From assembly GCA_013368315.1 (NCBI GenBank), contig JAACJM010000227.1:62001-126000 (forward strand): a DNA stretch of 64,000 nucleotides, in the 5' to 3' direction. Position numbers and translations under genes: made by a program. Under the pieces are notes generated by a model. It was given only the letters and a program-made list of their open reading frames with translations, was not told the DNA's origin and searched no databases. The DNA is from Tetrapyrgos nigripes (taxonomy: Eukaryota; Basidiomycota; Agaricomycetes; Agaricales; Campanellaceae). Below, piece by piece: positions 1 to 11,333 of the stretch. Position 1 is the stretch's first letter. Each line of letters opens with the position of its first letter.

Positions 1-1008
1 TACTATCAGGCCTCGGAATTCCAACAAGGCAGTAGCAGAGATGGCTATGCGGAGCAATCGGAGTATTACCAACAGCTCAACGCTGGAAATCTATATTCTG
101 CCCAAGACCATCATCAGTTGGAGTTTTCACAAGATGGCAGTGCTCACATTTCCGATGCAAACACCTCACAACCGACTACCACTGAAGACCACGAAATGAC
201 TGATGAAGACGCTGACGGTGATGCTGACCCAGATGTATTGGCTCCTTCCCAAGGCTATTGGCCCTTTCTAGGTGGTTTCGGTGGAAACAGTTCTGGCGTT
301 TCCACCGCTACACCCGCGTCTTCCAACGAATCTGCTCCAAGCGGTTCCTCCACTACGTCCACCTCCGTCCCTTCCATTGACGTTAACATCGACCCTATAC
401 TTCACCAACAGTCTTCCAATTCCCAACTATATCCTTCGATGCAGCAGCCACCGTCAGCTACTGGAGCAGAGACGTCACTTCAGAACCAGGGTCAGCATCA
501 GAACCGTCTTCAACACGTAAATACAGCCAGTGGTGGCGGCGATGTAATTGGCATGCTGAATATGGGTGTTAGCGTGGGTCATCAAGCGGTGGTCAATATG
601 TCGGGTATCAACGTTTCTAACCTTTCTGGGATGGGCCTTGGAGTGATGGGGATGAATATGGGTGTTGGAATGGGAATAGAAGTTGGTTTTGGTCTCGTAG
701 GTGGTATCATGGGTGGCTTTGGCATGAGCCAGAACATGGACGTGCCGGGGTTGGATGTTGAGTCCTGGTACTTGCCCAACGCAGGGTCGTCGTCAGCAGC
801 GATCTTGACTGAGACGAGTGACGGTCAGCGGTCACCACCTCAACCTTCGGTACAACCACAGTCCTGCTCCCGTTCTTCTTCACCTGCATCATCGCCGATA
901 GGTATGGGTATGGACGTGGATCCGCCGTCGCCTGGAGAGCAGAGGTTGGGAAGTCGAAGTCCGAGTGAAAGGGAGAGTCCGCACCCTTTGGGGTTTGCCA
1001 TGGGTTAG
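1..1008 (+). CDS. Low-complexity Ser/Gly/Met-rich protein, C-terminal part (5' end outside window)
   Basis: The frame is open from base 1 to the TAG at 1006-1008, so the start lies upstream of the window. About 335 residues are visible and no folded domain is recognised. The first 40 or so residues are Gln/Tyr-rich, followed by an acidic Asp/Glu stretch (about residues 60-80), a Ser/Thr/Pro-rich middle, a Gly/Met-rich segment with repeated GMGxxGMNMG-like runs (about residues 200-250), and a Ser/Pro tail. This composition suits the disordered tail of a regulatory or transcription-factor-like protein, but that is inference. No intron is needed within the visible part. Confidence 0.65.
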   Translation, partial: YYQASEFQQGSSRDGYAEQSEYYQQLNAGNLYSAQDHHQLEFSQDGSAHISDANTSQPTTTEDHEMTDEDADGDADPDVLAPSQGYWPFLGGFGGNSSGVSTATPASSNESAPSGSSTTSTSVPSIDVNIDPILHQQSSNSQLYPSMQQPPSATGAETSLQNQGQHQNRLQHVNTASGGGDVIGMLNMGVSVGHQAVVNMSGINVSNLSGMGLGVMGMNMGVGMGIEVGFGLVGGIMGGFGMSQNMDVPGLDVESWYLPNAGSSSAAILTETSDGQRSPPQPSVQPQSCSRSSSPASSPIGMGMDVDPPSPGEQRLGSRSPSERESPHPLGFAMG

Positions 1009-3725
1009 GGCATAATGGGAGTTGGGGTGACAGATCAAAATCGCCTAGAGTCTTTGTTGGTGCCTTATAAAGTATCGGGGTCCCAGTGGTGAGTTTCTCC
1101 ATCGATATGTCTCGTCATCTCAACTCATTTAGTCTTCTTCCGTATAGGGTGAACTGCTTCATGTGTCGTTACCTTTTTTAGGCGACTCTCACTATGTCCA
1201 TGATGCACCCCTTTGCGAAACTCCTCCCCGTCCGTGTCCCTGGATCCTTGATATTAATTTAGGGCTCCTGTCTATCCCCATTGGTGCTTCCTATATGCGC
1301 GCTAAGCAGATACCCCTTCCAGGGCTCAAACATCATCCAAGACACATATAGTTTGCGATTACCTGTCGCTTCCCGTATGTTTTTCCGTGGCGATGTAGTC
1401 CAAGATCGTGTGACAAGCATCTAACACTGAGCAAAAACGGCCATTCTCTCCTCTTCCATCAGCTTCCATGATCATCCCTTGGGTCTTCTATTCAACCTGT
1501 TCATCTTTTTTACTCCGCGTTACTGTCAAACGGAGCCCAGCCTGGCCGTAAAAGGCTTGGTCGAAATCACGGTTCTGTGATACAGTGATGAGAGAGAGGC
1601 AAGAAGAGGGCTTTGTATCGGTTGTGTCCCTGTCTGATGACCAGTTGTCTGTTGATGCTGCGGACCCGCAATGGCATACGTCCATCTTTGTCTCTTCTAT
1701 ACTTGCGTACTCGATCTGCGTGTTCGACGAACGTCTCTGTACCACGTCGTTACCACTTTACCCATCGCTACGGCTACATTGCGCCCCAAACCATATCCAT
1801 CTACCCCTTCTGACTCCTCGTCCAGAACGGAGGCTTCAGTAGCCTCATGTGTTGCCCTGCGGTCTATTTTTCTCTTCATATCTCCTTTCAGCCTTCTACT
1901 CCCGCGTGCGCGTTCTCGTTCTGTGCTATCTCGTTTTGTTTTCATTTCTCCCTTTCTGACTGATTCTTTTTCTCCTCCACTCTGTATTCGTGTCCGATGA
2001 AGTAGAGCTTTGTATATCGTGTATATTATCTGTATATCCTTGCTCTAGTTTTAACCCATCTCCTTACTTTAATTTGCTCGTTTCATTTTTATTGCGTTGC
2101 GTTGCTTTGTATGTATCCGGTTTATTCCTGGAATATATCTTTCGGGTTTTGGTTGCGTTTACGTTTATATGAACGACTTGAGCTATTCCTTCCGCTTGTT
2201 GTAACATATCATAAGTGAATAGGATCCGAGACTGCTCTTTGAGAGAAGTTTTACGTTGTTCCTCCAGGCGAGACTGAGGAAAGGGTCGCGGCAGGTGGAT
2301 CCAGGTAACTCAAATAATTGCCGATCCTCAAAACCATCACCAGAAAATGCAAAGGACATTGGCAAAGCTCTCTTCTTCTCTCCACTTCTCTAGATTTTAT
2401 GTATAAAGACGTAGTCTGACTTGTTCTTGCTGCTCAGAGGTGTTCCAACTGGGATACTACTATGTCTCATTGACGGACAGTTACATGGGCTGCTGCTTGG
2501 CTACATTGAGCTCCACTCTGACCAGAGTAAGGTACGCTAGGTTCTCTTTCTTTGAGAACTATCATACCTGACTAGATTCAACCTTCTCAGATTCTCAAAT
2601 ATCGCGGCTGGTTAACTCGTGAGTCAGTCCGGTCAAATCATGTGCCATAGGTCTCAAGGCGTGGAATAGGCGTTCAAAACACGCTTTACACGACTGGTTC
2701 TGCGTATGAATGCTGCTCTAGATCCTGGAGCCACTACACAGCCCATGAAGATGAACCAAGGCTCGTCCTCGCCAAATATGTACGAGTGGAGACCTGCAAG
2801 TGAAGCCTACTAGTACTGGTCCATTTGGAATTCTAGAAACGATGAGAAGGAAGGGATGATTCTGTGGCGGTATTGCGTGACTAGTCATAGAGCTTCGTGA
2901 GTCCTTGAGTCTATCATTGACATAATTCGGGATGGCTGACCTCTATCTCTAAAGTTTGTTTTCCCAGTCACAAGAACGTGTATGTCCGGCTGATGTGCCC
3001 AACACGCAGCTGATGTTTGGAATGAAGGGTTGGGTGTGTCGGAGACGGTGTCAGTATGGTCGCAGGACAACTGGGACAGCTTCTGGAAAGCGTTTGGTCG
3101 TCGAAACAAGAATTCGCCAGCTAATACTTCTACATACTTTGATCCGATCAATCTCCTGACTACAACGGCTTCAAGAGTTACTCTGATTATGTGCGTCGAT
3201 GTGGGTCTCTGCTTTCTGTGTCTTACCTCTCTTTTGCTCATGCTGCTTCTGCTCTCCAGGACGAAATCCTCACCTGTAGCAGCAGGTAAAGCAGCGCATA
3301 TACACGTTCTCGAAAAATTTTTGTAAGAGAAGTCATTTACCCAGACGTAACGAGTGACCCAAAGAACAAGCTTAAATGGAATCCGAAAGCCCGTGGCTTG
3401 GTGGTTACACGTCAATTATGGCGGATAGTAGTCAAACCACTATCCGCCATTATCCACCTCTCTCAACTTTGACCCATCACTTCTCTCTCGATTCCTCGCG
3501 GACGGATTGTTTCTACTCTATACATACAGCAGTGGACGACCTTTTGTCCTTCTTCCGAATCCTATACATAACTATCTGGACTCTTCCCTGTACGTCTGTT
3601 ACTGTTCTCCTTTTTTCCCTCTTCGTTATCATGCAGCTCTTACTCTCAACTGGCTCCTCCTTCTCCGTTCTCCAGACTAAATACTGACATGAGTACGCCA
3701 CAGGTTGGCCGTCTTCGCCTTCGCT
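1009..3725. other. Intergenic stretch, no convincing gene
   Basis: Contains the probable 3' UTR of the preceding gene and the upstream region of the next one. About 1500-2170 is pyrimidine-rich on the plus strand. Open frames here, such as one at 3030-3326 (plus) and one at 2885-3415 (minus), overlap each other, lack good starts and show no recognised domain. A near-perfect 15-bp inverted repeat lies at 3415-3453. Confidence 0.5.
3415..3453. repeat. Short hairpin-forming inverted repeat
   Basis: Arms 3415-3429 and 3439-3453 are complementary at 14 of 15 positions (core ATGGCGGATAGT) around a 9-nt loop. It sits about 270 bp upstream of the ATG of the next gene. It could be a miniature element relic or a regulatory palindrome; nothing in the sequence decides between them. 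Confidence 0.6.
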
Positions 3726-5357
3726 ATGGCTTTTACTTTTGACCCTGCTCATACAGCAGCGGACCCTACTCGCTCGTTTTTCGACCATAGCGCCATTTCT
3801 TCCCATGCAGACAGTCACAAAACCGAGCCAGAGAGCCACGTAGACGTCGTGACTTTCAAAAACGACGGCTTTCTCTCCTCTGACCTCGACCTCACCCTAT
3901 CATTCTCCAGTCCACCTTCACCTTCGGGTCTATATACTCCAGTACCCTCTTCGGAGAACGCTCTCAACCTCAACTTCTTACCATCACCCTCTCCGTCATC
4001 CTCATTCTTCCCTTCTGGGTCTAGTCCAACGAGCTCTACTCGAGAACTATTTTCCTCCACTGTCAATGGTAGACCAACCTCGAGCTCTGGTCCCGAGTCC
4101 AGCTCCAGTGGTCTACGTGGCTCATGGCCCATCAGCAAATACGTCGGACGTGGAACTCCCATAGACCGTAGCAGACGTAACCAATGGGGAGGATCCCAGA
4201 ACGAGAGCGGCGTCGGTGAAGACGGTGTCCTATTCTCGGCCCCTGGTCGTCTTCGTCCTTCAATGGAATCCAACTCATATCCTGCTTATAATCGCAGAAG
4301 AGACTCCGGCTCCTCTACAGAGTCGGGTTGGCATGCCGTACCGGGTCCAAGAGCTCTTTCGCCATTATATTTGGAAGCCGAGTCGTCTGAGCACCCAGGT
4401 TCCCTTCCTGTACCCATCGTTCCACTTCCAGACTCCTCCAAGATCCAGTTCCAGGTGGACTCTGATCCGACGGAATGGGACTCTATCATGAAGAGCGTTT
4501 TGAGCAGTGGAGATGCTTCTGCGGCTGCTGCTGCCACTGCGTCTTCGTCTTCTCACGCTGCTGCATTGGGCAACAGCATCCAAAGACCACACACTACCGA
4601 TCCATTGTCCAGCCCAAAAGGCTCAGCCAGTCGTCGTTCCTCTCTACCCGTCCCTGGTATCCCTCAGCACCCCAACGGACTCGACATTGTCCTAGGACTC
4701 GATAACGCGCTGGATTTGGGCCTAAACCGTCTTGGCAAAATGAACTTTTTCGACTTGGGGTTGATGCCTAGCTTGAATGGATGTGATGGAAGCGTTTCTG
4801 GGAGAGATTCGCCTTCGGTTTATTCAGATGCGCAAGAGGAGATATTTTCGGCGCCGGCTAGGACTGATGATACACATGAGTTTTTACAACGGGTGGGCGG
4901 TACCAGAGGCGAGCAAGGCGCGAATGGGAATGGGAATAATTTGGCAGGTGTTGGTGCCGGTGATGGGCATGGTCATGAAGTTTATGTCCATAAGGGGACG
5001 GAAATACAAGAGGTTTCGAAGAGGATGTCGGTCGAGACTATTAAAGGGACGCCGAGCGATAAAGCTCAGGCCGCAGTGGGGGTTGGGAATGAAGATATGA
5101 ATGGGAATGGGAGTGTGCTTCAACGTTCTTTCGCACCAAATGGAGGTCCTGCACGTTTGCATACTTTGCATGAGAATTTGGATGACGATGATGATGGGAG
5201 TGGTACTGTCGAATTACCGAGCGTGACGTCTCGGGATCATAAATTGTCCCGGAAGTCTGGAAGGGAGCGGGACCACTGGTGGAATAGGGTGGTTACAAGG
5301 GTGCGGAGGATGCCTTCGTTGATTCGACCGCCCTCCAGAGGAAGGGCAGTGATGTGA
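3726..5357 (+). CDS. Ser/Pro-rich uncharacterised protein, 543 aa
   Basis: A single uninterrupted frame from the ATG at 3726 (MAFTFDPAHTAAD) to TGA at 5355-5357. The frame stays open about 20 bases upstream, but 3726 is the first ATG. Mostly low complexity: Ser/Pro-rich for the first 180 residues, then an Ala run (about residue 265), a Gly/Asn-rich part (about 400-430), a short Asp run, and a basic Arg-rich C-terminus (RVVTRVRRMPSLIRPPSRGR). No signal peptide, membrane segment or known domain is seen. The basic tail after an acidic patch would fit a nuclear or membrane-associated regulatory protein, but this is only a guess. Confidence 0.7.
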   Translation: MAFTFDPAHTAADPTRSFFDHSAISSHADSHKTEPESHVDVVTFKNDGFLSSDLDLTLSFSSPPSPSGLYTPVPSSENALNLNFLPSPSPSSSFFPSGSSPTSSTRELFSSTVNGRPTSSSGPESSSSGLRGSWPISKYVGRGTPIDRSRRNQWGGSQNESGVGEDGVLFSAPGRLRPSMESNSYPAYNRRRDSGSSTESGWHAVPGPRALSPLYLEAESSEHPGSLPVPIVPLPDSSKIQFQVDSDPTEWDSIMKSVLSSGDASAAAAATASSSSHAAALGNSIQRPHTTDPLSSPKGSASRRSSLPVPGIPQHPNGLDIVLGLDNALDLGLNRLGKMNFFDLGLMPSLNGCDGSVSGRDSPSVYSDAQEEIFSAPARTDDTHEFLQRVGGTRGEQGANGNGNNLAGVGAGDGHGHEVYVHKGTEIQEVSKRMSVETIKGTPSDKAQAAVGVGNEDMNGNGSVLQRSFAPNGGPARLHTLHENLDDDDDGSGTVELPSVTSRDHKLSRKSGRERDHWWNRVVTRVRRMPSLIRPPSRGRAVM

Positions 5358-6121
5358 GATTTGAAATTTGTATGGGTGCTCGAGAATGGGTTGGATTCGT
5401 GGTGGGAATGCTTGTGCTAACTTCTTGGGATCTCTCATCTTTTTTTACCTTAGGTTATACGACTCTGTTCATCCTTTTCTTCTTTTTTTTTTTGTTTGGC
5501 TAAGCCCCGATATAAGCTACAACTACTAGTTCCATAGCTACTAGACATGGACGTCTAGCTTCCCCTCGTTTATATCTTTAACGTTTTAGGCTAAAGTTCC
5601 TTCATACAAACGGACACATTCGTTTTTTTTTTTTTTTCAGATACGCTCGTTGATACCTATTCTCTTCCATTTCTTTCCATCGTGTTATACTCTTCTTCCA
5701 GGTGCCACTTCAGAGTGGACGGATACCTCTGGTGCTTTGATGGCTGTTTTGATAACTACCTTGCTTATTTCATGGCTTGCCAAAAGGTCTGGCTTTTCGG
5801 TTTGAATTGTACAGGTTACAAAGCAAGTATCAGATACTTATAGACTTTGACTTCGTCGGTACTCTGTTCGCTTCCAGTACGGCCGTCATGACTATTTTGG
5901 CGACCTCAGGCTTTGAGGCTGGTTTCTGTACTCGTCCCTTTCCTTGTGAACTATTACATTAGGCTCGGTTCCAGCCGTTCTTTTCAAACTCCGGTAGGGA
6001 GTTCGACAGAACGGCTGGTATTCTTGGTAGGCCTTTTGGCGGGTCACGCTTTTGTGACAGTGGACTTAGTAGAATTTCGCTAGCTGATCTACGCCGACTT
6101 TGTAAAAAACGGCTTTCTTCT
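5358..6121. other. Intergenic region with T-runs and a hairpin
   Basis: Downstream of the Ser/Pro-rich gene. Contains several T-runs (about 5485 and 5623), which fit 3' UTR or termination sequence, and a strong hairpin at 5971-6018. No gene is seen. Confidence 0.5.
5971..6018. repeat. Strong imperfect hairpin
   Basis: Outer stem CCAGCCGTTCT / AGAACGGCTGG (11 bp, perfect). After a 3-4 nt internal bulge there is an inner stem AACTCC / GGAGTT closed by a short loop. It lies about 100 bp beyond the stop codon of the minus-strand DUF6589 relic, so it could be a transposon-end structure or a transcript-end hairpin. Confidence 0.65.
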
Positions 6122-6897
6122 CTACCATGTAACCTCGACTACGTCGATATCCAATGCTACGTCCTCCTCATTATCTAGAGTGAAGGTTTGCACCTCCTCG
6201 TCGTCAATTGCCCTCGCAATATCTCCTTCAAATACATCTTCAGCCAAATCAGTAACTTCCTCGACACCTTCGACATCTTCCTTGACATCCACTCTCAACT
6301 CGTCTCCGGCACTCTCGCGCATGTCACTGCTAACAAATTCCTCGAGTCCCGGATCAAGACCACCGGTAATTGGCATTTGGCGGCGTCTCCGTTGAAGTCT
6401 TTTGAATGCAGCGTTGTATTCTGCGAGTGGTGAAGATAAATTGCAGAGGCCTTCAGTGATAACGTCTTTGGCTAGTGAGTCGTCTACATCAAACACTCGT
6501 CCCTTTGTTATCTTGTAAACGCCATGCTCCCGTAGACTGTCCATCAAAATACGGATATCTTTGCTCAGATCAGGGGGTGCGTGTCGGGACCCTTGCCTCG
6601 CTTCTCCACAGGAATCGTTGATATTTGTTGCAAGTTTCCGGAAGACCTCGACACATGGTGATATCATGCTAAGCCATTCCCAAGATGAGTTACTGCCGTG
6701 TGCCTTGTAGATTGTCTGTTTGAGAAATGTTGATGAGTCTTCCTAACATCACTCAAGGATCCCATACTCACTTTGATCCAATAGTTTAGATGCTCCTGAA
6801 CCAGATCCACCTCCAGAAAACAATCTGGCTTTCCTTTGAGGTTGAGGAGCCAGTTGTTGAGCACAATATCCCTACAGTAGTACTTCAATGTTAGTAC
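6122..6897 (-). pseudogene. DUF6589 domain protein, 5'-truncated C-terminal part
   Basis: On the minus strand, exon 6772 to about 6882 encodes DIVLNNWLLNLKGKPDCFLE..DLVQEHLNYWIK. A 56-bp intron follows (6716-6771, GTGAGT..CAG). Exon 6122-6715 starts TIYKAHGSNSSWEWLSMIS and runs through FRKLATNIND, HAPPDLSKDIRILM, and LxEYNAAFKRLQRRRRQ to an acidic tail ending at TAG (6122-6124). From memory of the family, this is the C-terminal third of DUF6589 proteins, which are abundant in Agaricomycetes and often transposon-associated. The upstream two thirds are missing: the sequence switches within about 10 bp to a RecQ-type tail on the opposite strand. Calling it a relic rests on this truncation. Confidence 0.7.
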
Positions 6898-7760
6898 TCA
6901 CCATTGGCTCGTTACTAGCTCCTACAGCTGCCTGCTGTGATATATGTGATCCAACCCTGCTAAACCGTGTTCGGCCAGGTATCGTGAAAGCCGGGAATCG
7001 GAAACCAAGTGTCAAGAAGAACGAGGAACCTTGTCCTGAAGTTGAGCAAGAACTTCGTCAGTGGCGAACGCGTATATGTAAACGCGACTATCCGTTGGCC
7101 CACTTTGCATCTGGCGGTATTCTCGACGATGCAGCCATCAGTCTCTTGTCTTCCATTGGCCCTGTGACGACGAAAGCGCGTTTGCAACTGGTTTTGACGG
7201 GGTGGTTGTGGTGGAGTGTGTATGGGGAGGAGTTGTTTGAATTCATTTCGAAGTTGAAGATTCCGCCGGTGGTTACAAAGGCCAAGAGAAAGCCGGGGGG
7301 GACAGTAGTCGAAGAGCCTGCTGCGAAAAGATCCCGAATCGATGGCGTGGCCAGCGGTCAAGTTGAAGAAGTAAATGCTGCTTCTTCGACTCACGCCAGC
7401 GCGCGTTCTCACCAGTCACCGGGTATTGATTTGGCAGGCACGCCGTCTTCTCTACAGTCGCGCCCACTGGCAGTACCAGCAACACCATCCTCATCTCGAA
7501 TACCCTTTCCAGCAACACCCCAACCTCCATATTATCAACGTCTGCATCCATATTCTCCATATCCATATCCTCCTGCAACTCCCATGTTTCATCCTCCACC
7601 AGATTTCCAGCACTTTCAGTACTTTCATGTCCCTCCTTCCATAGGGTATACATATCCATCACCAGCTGCTACACCACAAGCACAGTACTTACATCCATAC
7701 CCTATGGACCCTGCTTCTCGCTCAAGTATGGCTCAACAGCCTCAAAATCCTTTCATATGA
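6898..7760 (+). pseudogene. RecQ-like DNA helicase, C-terminal fragment
   Basis: Reads from about 6900 through AACCDICDPTLLNRVRPG, then a QWRTRICKRDYPLAHF block, GILDDAAISLLSSIGPV, and GWLWWSVYGEELFEFISKL-type sequence, then a Pro/Tyr-rich tail to the TGA at 7758-7760. The Cys pair, the RxWR..I.KRD motif and the SS.GP block match the region after the helicase and zinc-binding parts of Agaricomycete RecQ-like helicases. The ATPase domains are absent, so it is 5'-truncated. The CAG just before CTGCCTGCTG may be an old splice acceptor. It lies head-to-head with the DUF6589 relic, and both have lost their 5' halves. Confidence 0.65.
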
Positions 7761-8463
7761 GCCAAAGAAAGATGTCGTAGATGGGCTTCATTGTCTATAT
7801 GCTACATACAGAGACAATATAACTACTTTAAAATGATCTTGAGCCTCTGCACATCGCAGAGGAAGCTTTTTTGTGAGGACGGACGAAACGCGCAAGCGAT
7901 ATTTGGCTAAGTCCAAAGTCACAATTGCGTCATCCTGCAAAAGGGCTACCGTGAATACCAGTCGGTTGGTGATCGTGCCCAATTTCACTCTCCGATTATC
8001 CCCGTACACTGGCGGGCACGTTGAACCAACCGACTGGCTTGCGAGTCTACTATTACATATACAAATCTTCCAGTGGGATTTTCGGGTTGCTCAAGCCGTC
8101 GACTGACACCGGATGCTATGAGATGGTACGTTCAAGTTGTCACTTGGATTCAGTAGTGTACCTGCAGTAGGCAACTTCCAAGCGCCGGTATTGTTCTGAT
8201 TCAGATATATGCTCCCCTTGAATCTCACCAAGGTCCAAGATTACCGTTGTGGCTGATGTCTTTCTCTTAATCATATACCTGACAGGCTTCCAGTGACTCT
8301 ACCACCATTCATCGGCAGCATGACAGCATGCACTTAATTGTACCCACTTCCTTCATATCCGTGGGTCTTTCTTATCATTTTGGGGCCTGCCTAAAGTTTC
8401 AAGCCATCGCCGTCCACCGCATTAGACACAAGAACGATTGCATTGGTCATCATGACTAACTAG
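7761..8463. other. Intergenic region upstream of the KNH-type gene
   Basis: No gene is seen. Holds a small hairpin (CCTCTGC/GCAGAGG, about 7845-7863), the longer hairpin at 7958-8036, and from about 8050 the start of the segment that is duplicated at 16170. Confidence 0.45.
7958..8036. repeat. Long imperfect hairpin
   Basis: Left arm CCAGTCGGTTGGT..CGTGCCC (7958-7980) pairs with right arm GGGCACG..ACCAACCGACTGG (8014-8036); a 13-bp perfect outer stem and a 7-bp inner stem. It ends just where homology to the 16-kb duplicate begins. It could be a small TIR element end or a footprint. Confidence 0.65.
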
Positions 8464-8470
8464 TATAAAA
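8464..8470 (+). promoter_or_regulatory. TATA box of the KNH-type gene
   Basis: TATAAAA 92 bp upstream of the ATG at 8562, a usual distance in basidiomycetes. The rearranged copy at 16 kb lacks this stretch: homology jumps from the 8140 equivalent to just before the ATG. Confidence 0.55.
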
Positions 8471-8561
8471 GTAGGACAAGAAACGTACCACTCAGCAGGG
8501 ATTTCTTCGCTTCGTCTCCCAGCCTTCTACGTTCCTAAAGACCGTCGAAACCCTTACGATC

Positions 8562-9162
8562 ATGTTCAGTTTCAACAAGCTCGTCACTTTCACCACTATC
8601 CTCGCTGCCTCTTCTGCAGCATTCGCCACTCCCGCCAACGTCAAGAAAAGAGCGGCACTGGATGTCTTTGCGCCACCCATCACAGCCCCCGTTGAAGGAG
8701 ACGTTTGGGTCGTTGGGCAGCAGAGAAACGTCACTTGGTAGGTGCCATTCCGGGCATTTCTTCGATACTATTTTAACGCTAGAATGTTGTTAGGGATACT
8801 TCCAACGCTCCAACCCAAATCACCAACCCCATTGGGCAGATCATCCTTCGCAAAGGAGAAGAGACTACCAATAGTAAGCCTTTATCTTCACTTGGATACG
8901 CCACTACAAGCTTGGGAAAACTCATCGCTATCACATCGTCCTATAGTCCTCCTTGCCTCCTGCTTCAACATCCTCATCGGTTCAATTGAGGTCACCGTTC
9001 CAGAAGTTGTTGATGGTGATGATTATGCTCTCGTCTGTGAGTTTGACTGGGTTTTCTACATGTATTATTGTATCTTGATGAACTAATAATGATGTATCTG
9101 CTACAGTGTTCGGAGACTCTGGTAACTTCAGCCCTGACTTCACCATCACTAGCTCGGCTTGA
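8562..9162 (+). CDS. Small secreted Kre9/KNH-like (Ser-Thr-rich, PF10342-type) protein, 133 aa
   Basis: Four exons: 8562-8737, 8794-8873, 8947-9036, 9107-9162 (402 nt, in frame, GT..AG introns of 56-73 bp). Residues 1-23 form a signal peptide (MFSFNKLVTFTTILAASSAAF), followed by a KKR dibasic site about residue 30. The mature part carries the family features: W at a conserved PxxGDVWxVGQQRNVTW block, DTSNAPTQITNPIGQIILRKG, FNILIGSIEVTVPEVVDGDDYALVLFGDSGNFSPDFTI. The fold is fibronectin/Ig-like and members are secreted or cell-wall associated. The protein lacks the Ser/Thr-rich GPI tail of longer relatives. A broken copy lies at 16270. Confidence 0.85.
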
Positions 9163-9324
9163 AAGACTCTCCAGCAAGACATTGGGTGGCTCAACGAGTA
9201 GTCATTCTTGAGTATGAGCAAACTTACGGACCATTTTTTGTAACACTGTTCAAATGTGAAATGAATCTATGTGATGCGATCTTGTTATTCAAAGTAACGG
9301 CTTAGAAAAAGAAAACGTTACTTA

Positions 9325-11333
9325 CTACCGAAAATAATAACTTCTAATTAAGAGGTCAGTCCCCAGCGGATAATCGAATAAACTCGTATCGATGCCACCG
9401 TTGTCCGGATCCGTAGGCGAAGTACCCACAAGAGACGATTGAAGCTCTTCATATGACATACTGGACTCATCGTCGGAGCAGGCATCTGAATCTATCCAAG
9501 ACTCATCAGAGTCCATACAAAAGTCTTCGTCGTCGGATCCAACCGGGATACTGGGAACGACCACAAAGAAAGCCTTTCTGGATAACGACGATCGCCGTGC
9601 CAATTTTTCGAAGCGATCCATGTCTTGTTCGGTGCCACTGACTATGTAAGGAGAACCTGAAAAAGTCGGTTCAAACCGGAAGTATTTGAGAGTGCAGACT
9701 CCAGACCAGAGGCTGTTTGTTGGATTGCTCGATAGAAAATGGGACGAGAGCGAAGTCCGCGACTCTATTAAATCACAGATGGACTCCATCAATGTGTGGT
9801 CCAGGTATGAACGCGTTCTGAGGTCGATATCGCTGAGGAAAGGAAGGATACCGATGCTTTGGTGCGGGCCATCGTCCGGGAGAGTGTCTCCGGATGATTG
9901 AGACCAAGTGAGAAGCGAAAAAAGAGTCGCTCCAACATCTGTCTCTGTATCGTTGGCGCCGTATTCGCAGAACGTGAGATGCGTAAGATCAGGAGTGAGA
10001 CGCAACAGTGCAATCAAATCCTCCAAACTGATCTGTATTTCGTCCAGATAGAGGGAGCGTAGTCTGCAAGCAGAGCCTGAATTCTGTATCATCGTGGAGA
10101 AACTGGAAGATGACCAGATAGTACCGTTTGGGTTTGACCCAAATTGAGATATCTCGAGTGAAGTCAGATTGGGAAGGGAGAGATGAGAGAATAGAGTCAG
10201 AGTGACCGAGGTGACGGAATCAATGTCATGGAACGCTCTGACGACAAGATGTGAGACGGATGGTAGATGAATAATGTCTCCTGTGGGAGCACTCATTCCC
10301 TGGTATCTTTGAAGGTATAGATGACGAAGGAGATTGACTCGGAGCTGCGCGAGACCAAGGAGATCCTGATCGTAACATGAATCTAAAACGTCCAGTGATG
10401 TGACCCGGGGGTCAACGACAACTGTTCGATACGTTTCTGGTAAGGCAGTGCTAAGTAGGTCATAGCACGATACGAGAATTCGAAAAGGGCTGGGAGTGAT
10501 AAAGGTAGAGGGGGGAATGGTGGCGTTTCAGGTCCAGAAGGAGGCTGGGCACGTATTCTAGATCCACCTGTGAGAAGGTGGAGTGTCTGAAGACAAGGGA
10601 ATGGATTGGGTAGGGAAGATGACGAGTCAGTGATAGATTCCTTGAATGCCTCGGATATAACATCTAGTTGGTCGAGCATGATATCTGCCGAGGCCCATCT
10701 ACGTGAATGGTGCAATAACATTTTGAGAGAATGGGCGTTGTTCTCGAGGTATCTATTTTCCTCTCTATTGTATTCGATGCTGGATGAAACAATAATATGA
10801 AGTGGTGCATCTCGTGAAAGCGACAGACAGCGCGTCAAAGTCTGCGCCGTAACCTCGACGGCGTTCTGCGGCATGCCGGACGTACACGTGGAGACATGAA
10901 GATATGACCACAACGAGGGAGTGCTCTCTGCTATCTCTCTCCACAGGACACAAACCGAGGCGAGTTTGTCTGCAGGGTGTTCGTGAATGAGTGGCAGACC
11001 TTCGTACTCATCCCGACAATAATGCTGAAACACCTCTTCGAGTACGTCCATGGTAAGCCTGCTGATAGGTGCAAGCAATAATTCGCCCATTCGAAGGTGA
11101 AGTTTGGCATTGTTCTGCCTCTCCTTCAGGTTCTCCAAGATTTTCTCGACTTTGTCGATCTCCTGGTCAAAGAGTGCGATATCCTGAGCAATTACGGATA
11201 GTTTGGTCCTTTCTACGGCAATATTGGTGGGATGATGTCCTATACACACTCGAGAATCGAGTGATATCTTAGGATAGGTTCTAGCAATGCTAGGATTAAG
11301 TCCGAGCGACTGGCAAACACTGCAAATGGACAT
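9325..11333 (-). CDS. F-box protein with leucine-rich-like C-terminus
   Basis: Starts at 11333 (MSICSVCQSLGLNPSIARTY). A coiled-coil-like helix (about residues 45-80) precedes the F-box (about 85-135: LLAPISRLTMDVLEEVFQHY..ASVCVLWREIAESTPSLW). An F-box would recruit Skp1 in an SCF ubiquitin ligase, with the LRR-like remainder binding substrate. The first frame stops at 10383; the continuation (SCYDQDLLGLAQLRVNLL...) is in another frame to 9325. They join either by a 50-nt intron (10383-10432, GTATCG..TTTTAG, in frame) or by restoring one C in the C5 run near 10405-10410. The acidic tail ends near 9327. A short 5' fragment of a paralogue lies at 23567. Confidence 0.75.

Noticed and set aside
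2885..3415. Minus-strand 176-codon open frame
   Set aside because: No domain, composition unlike neighbouring proteins, and overlapped by plus-strand frames; no splice or start evidence.
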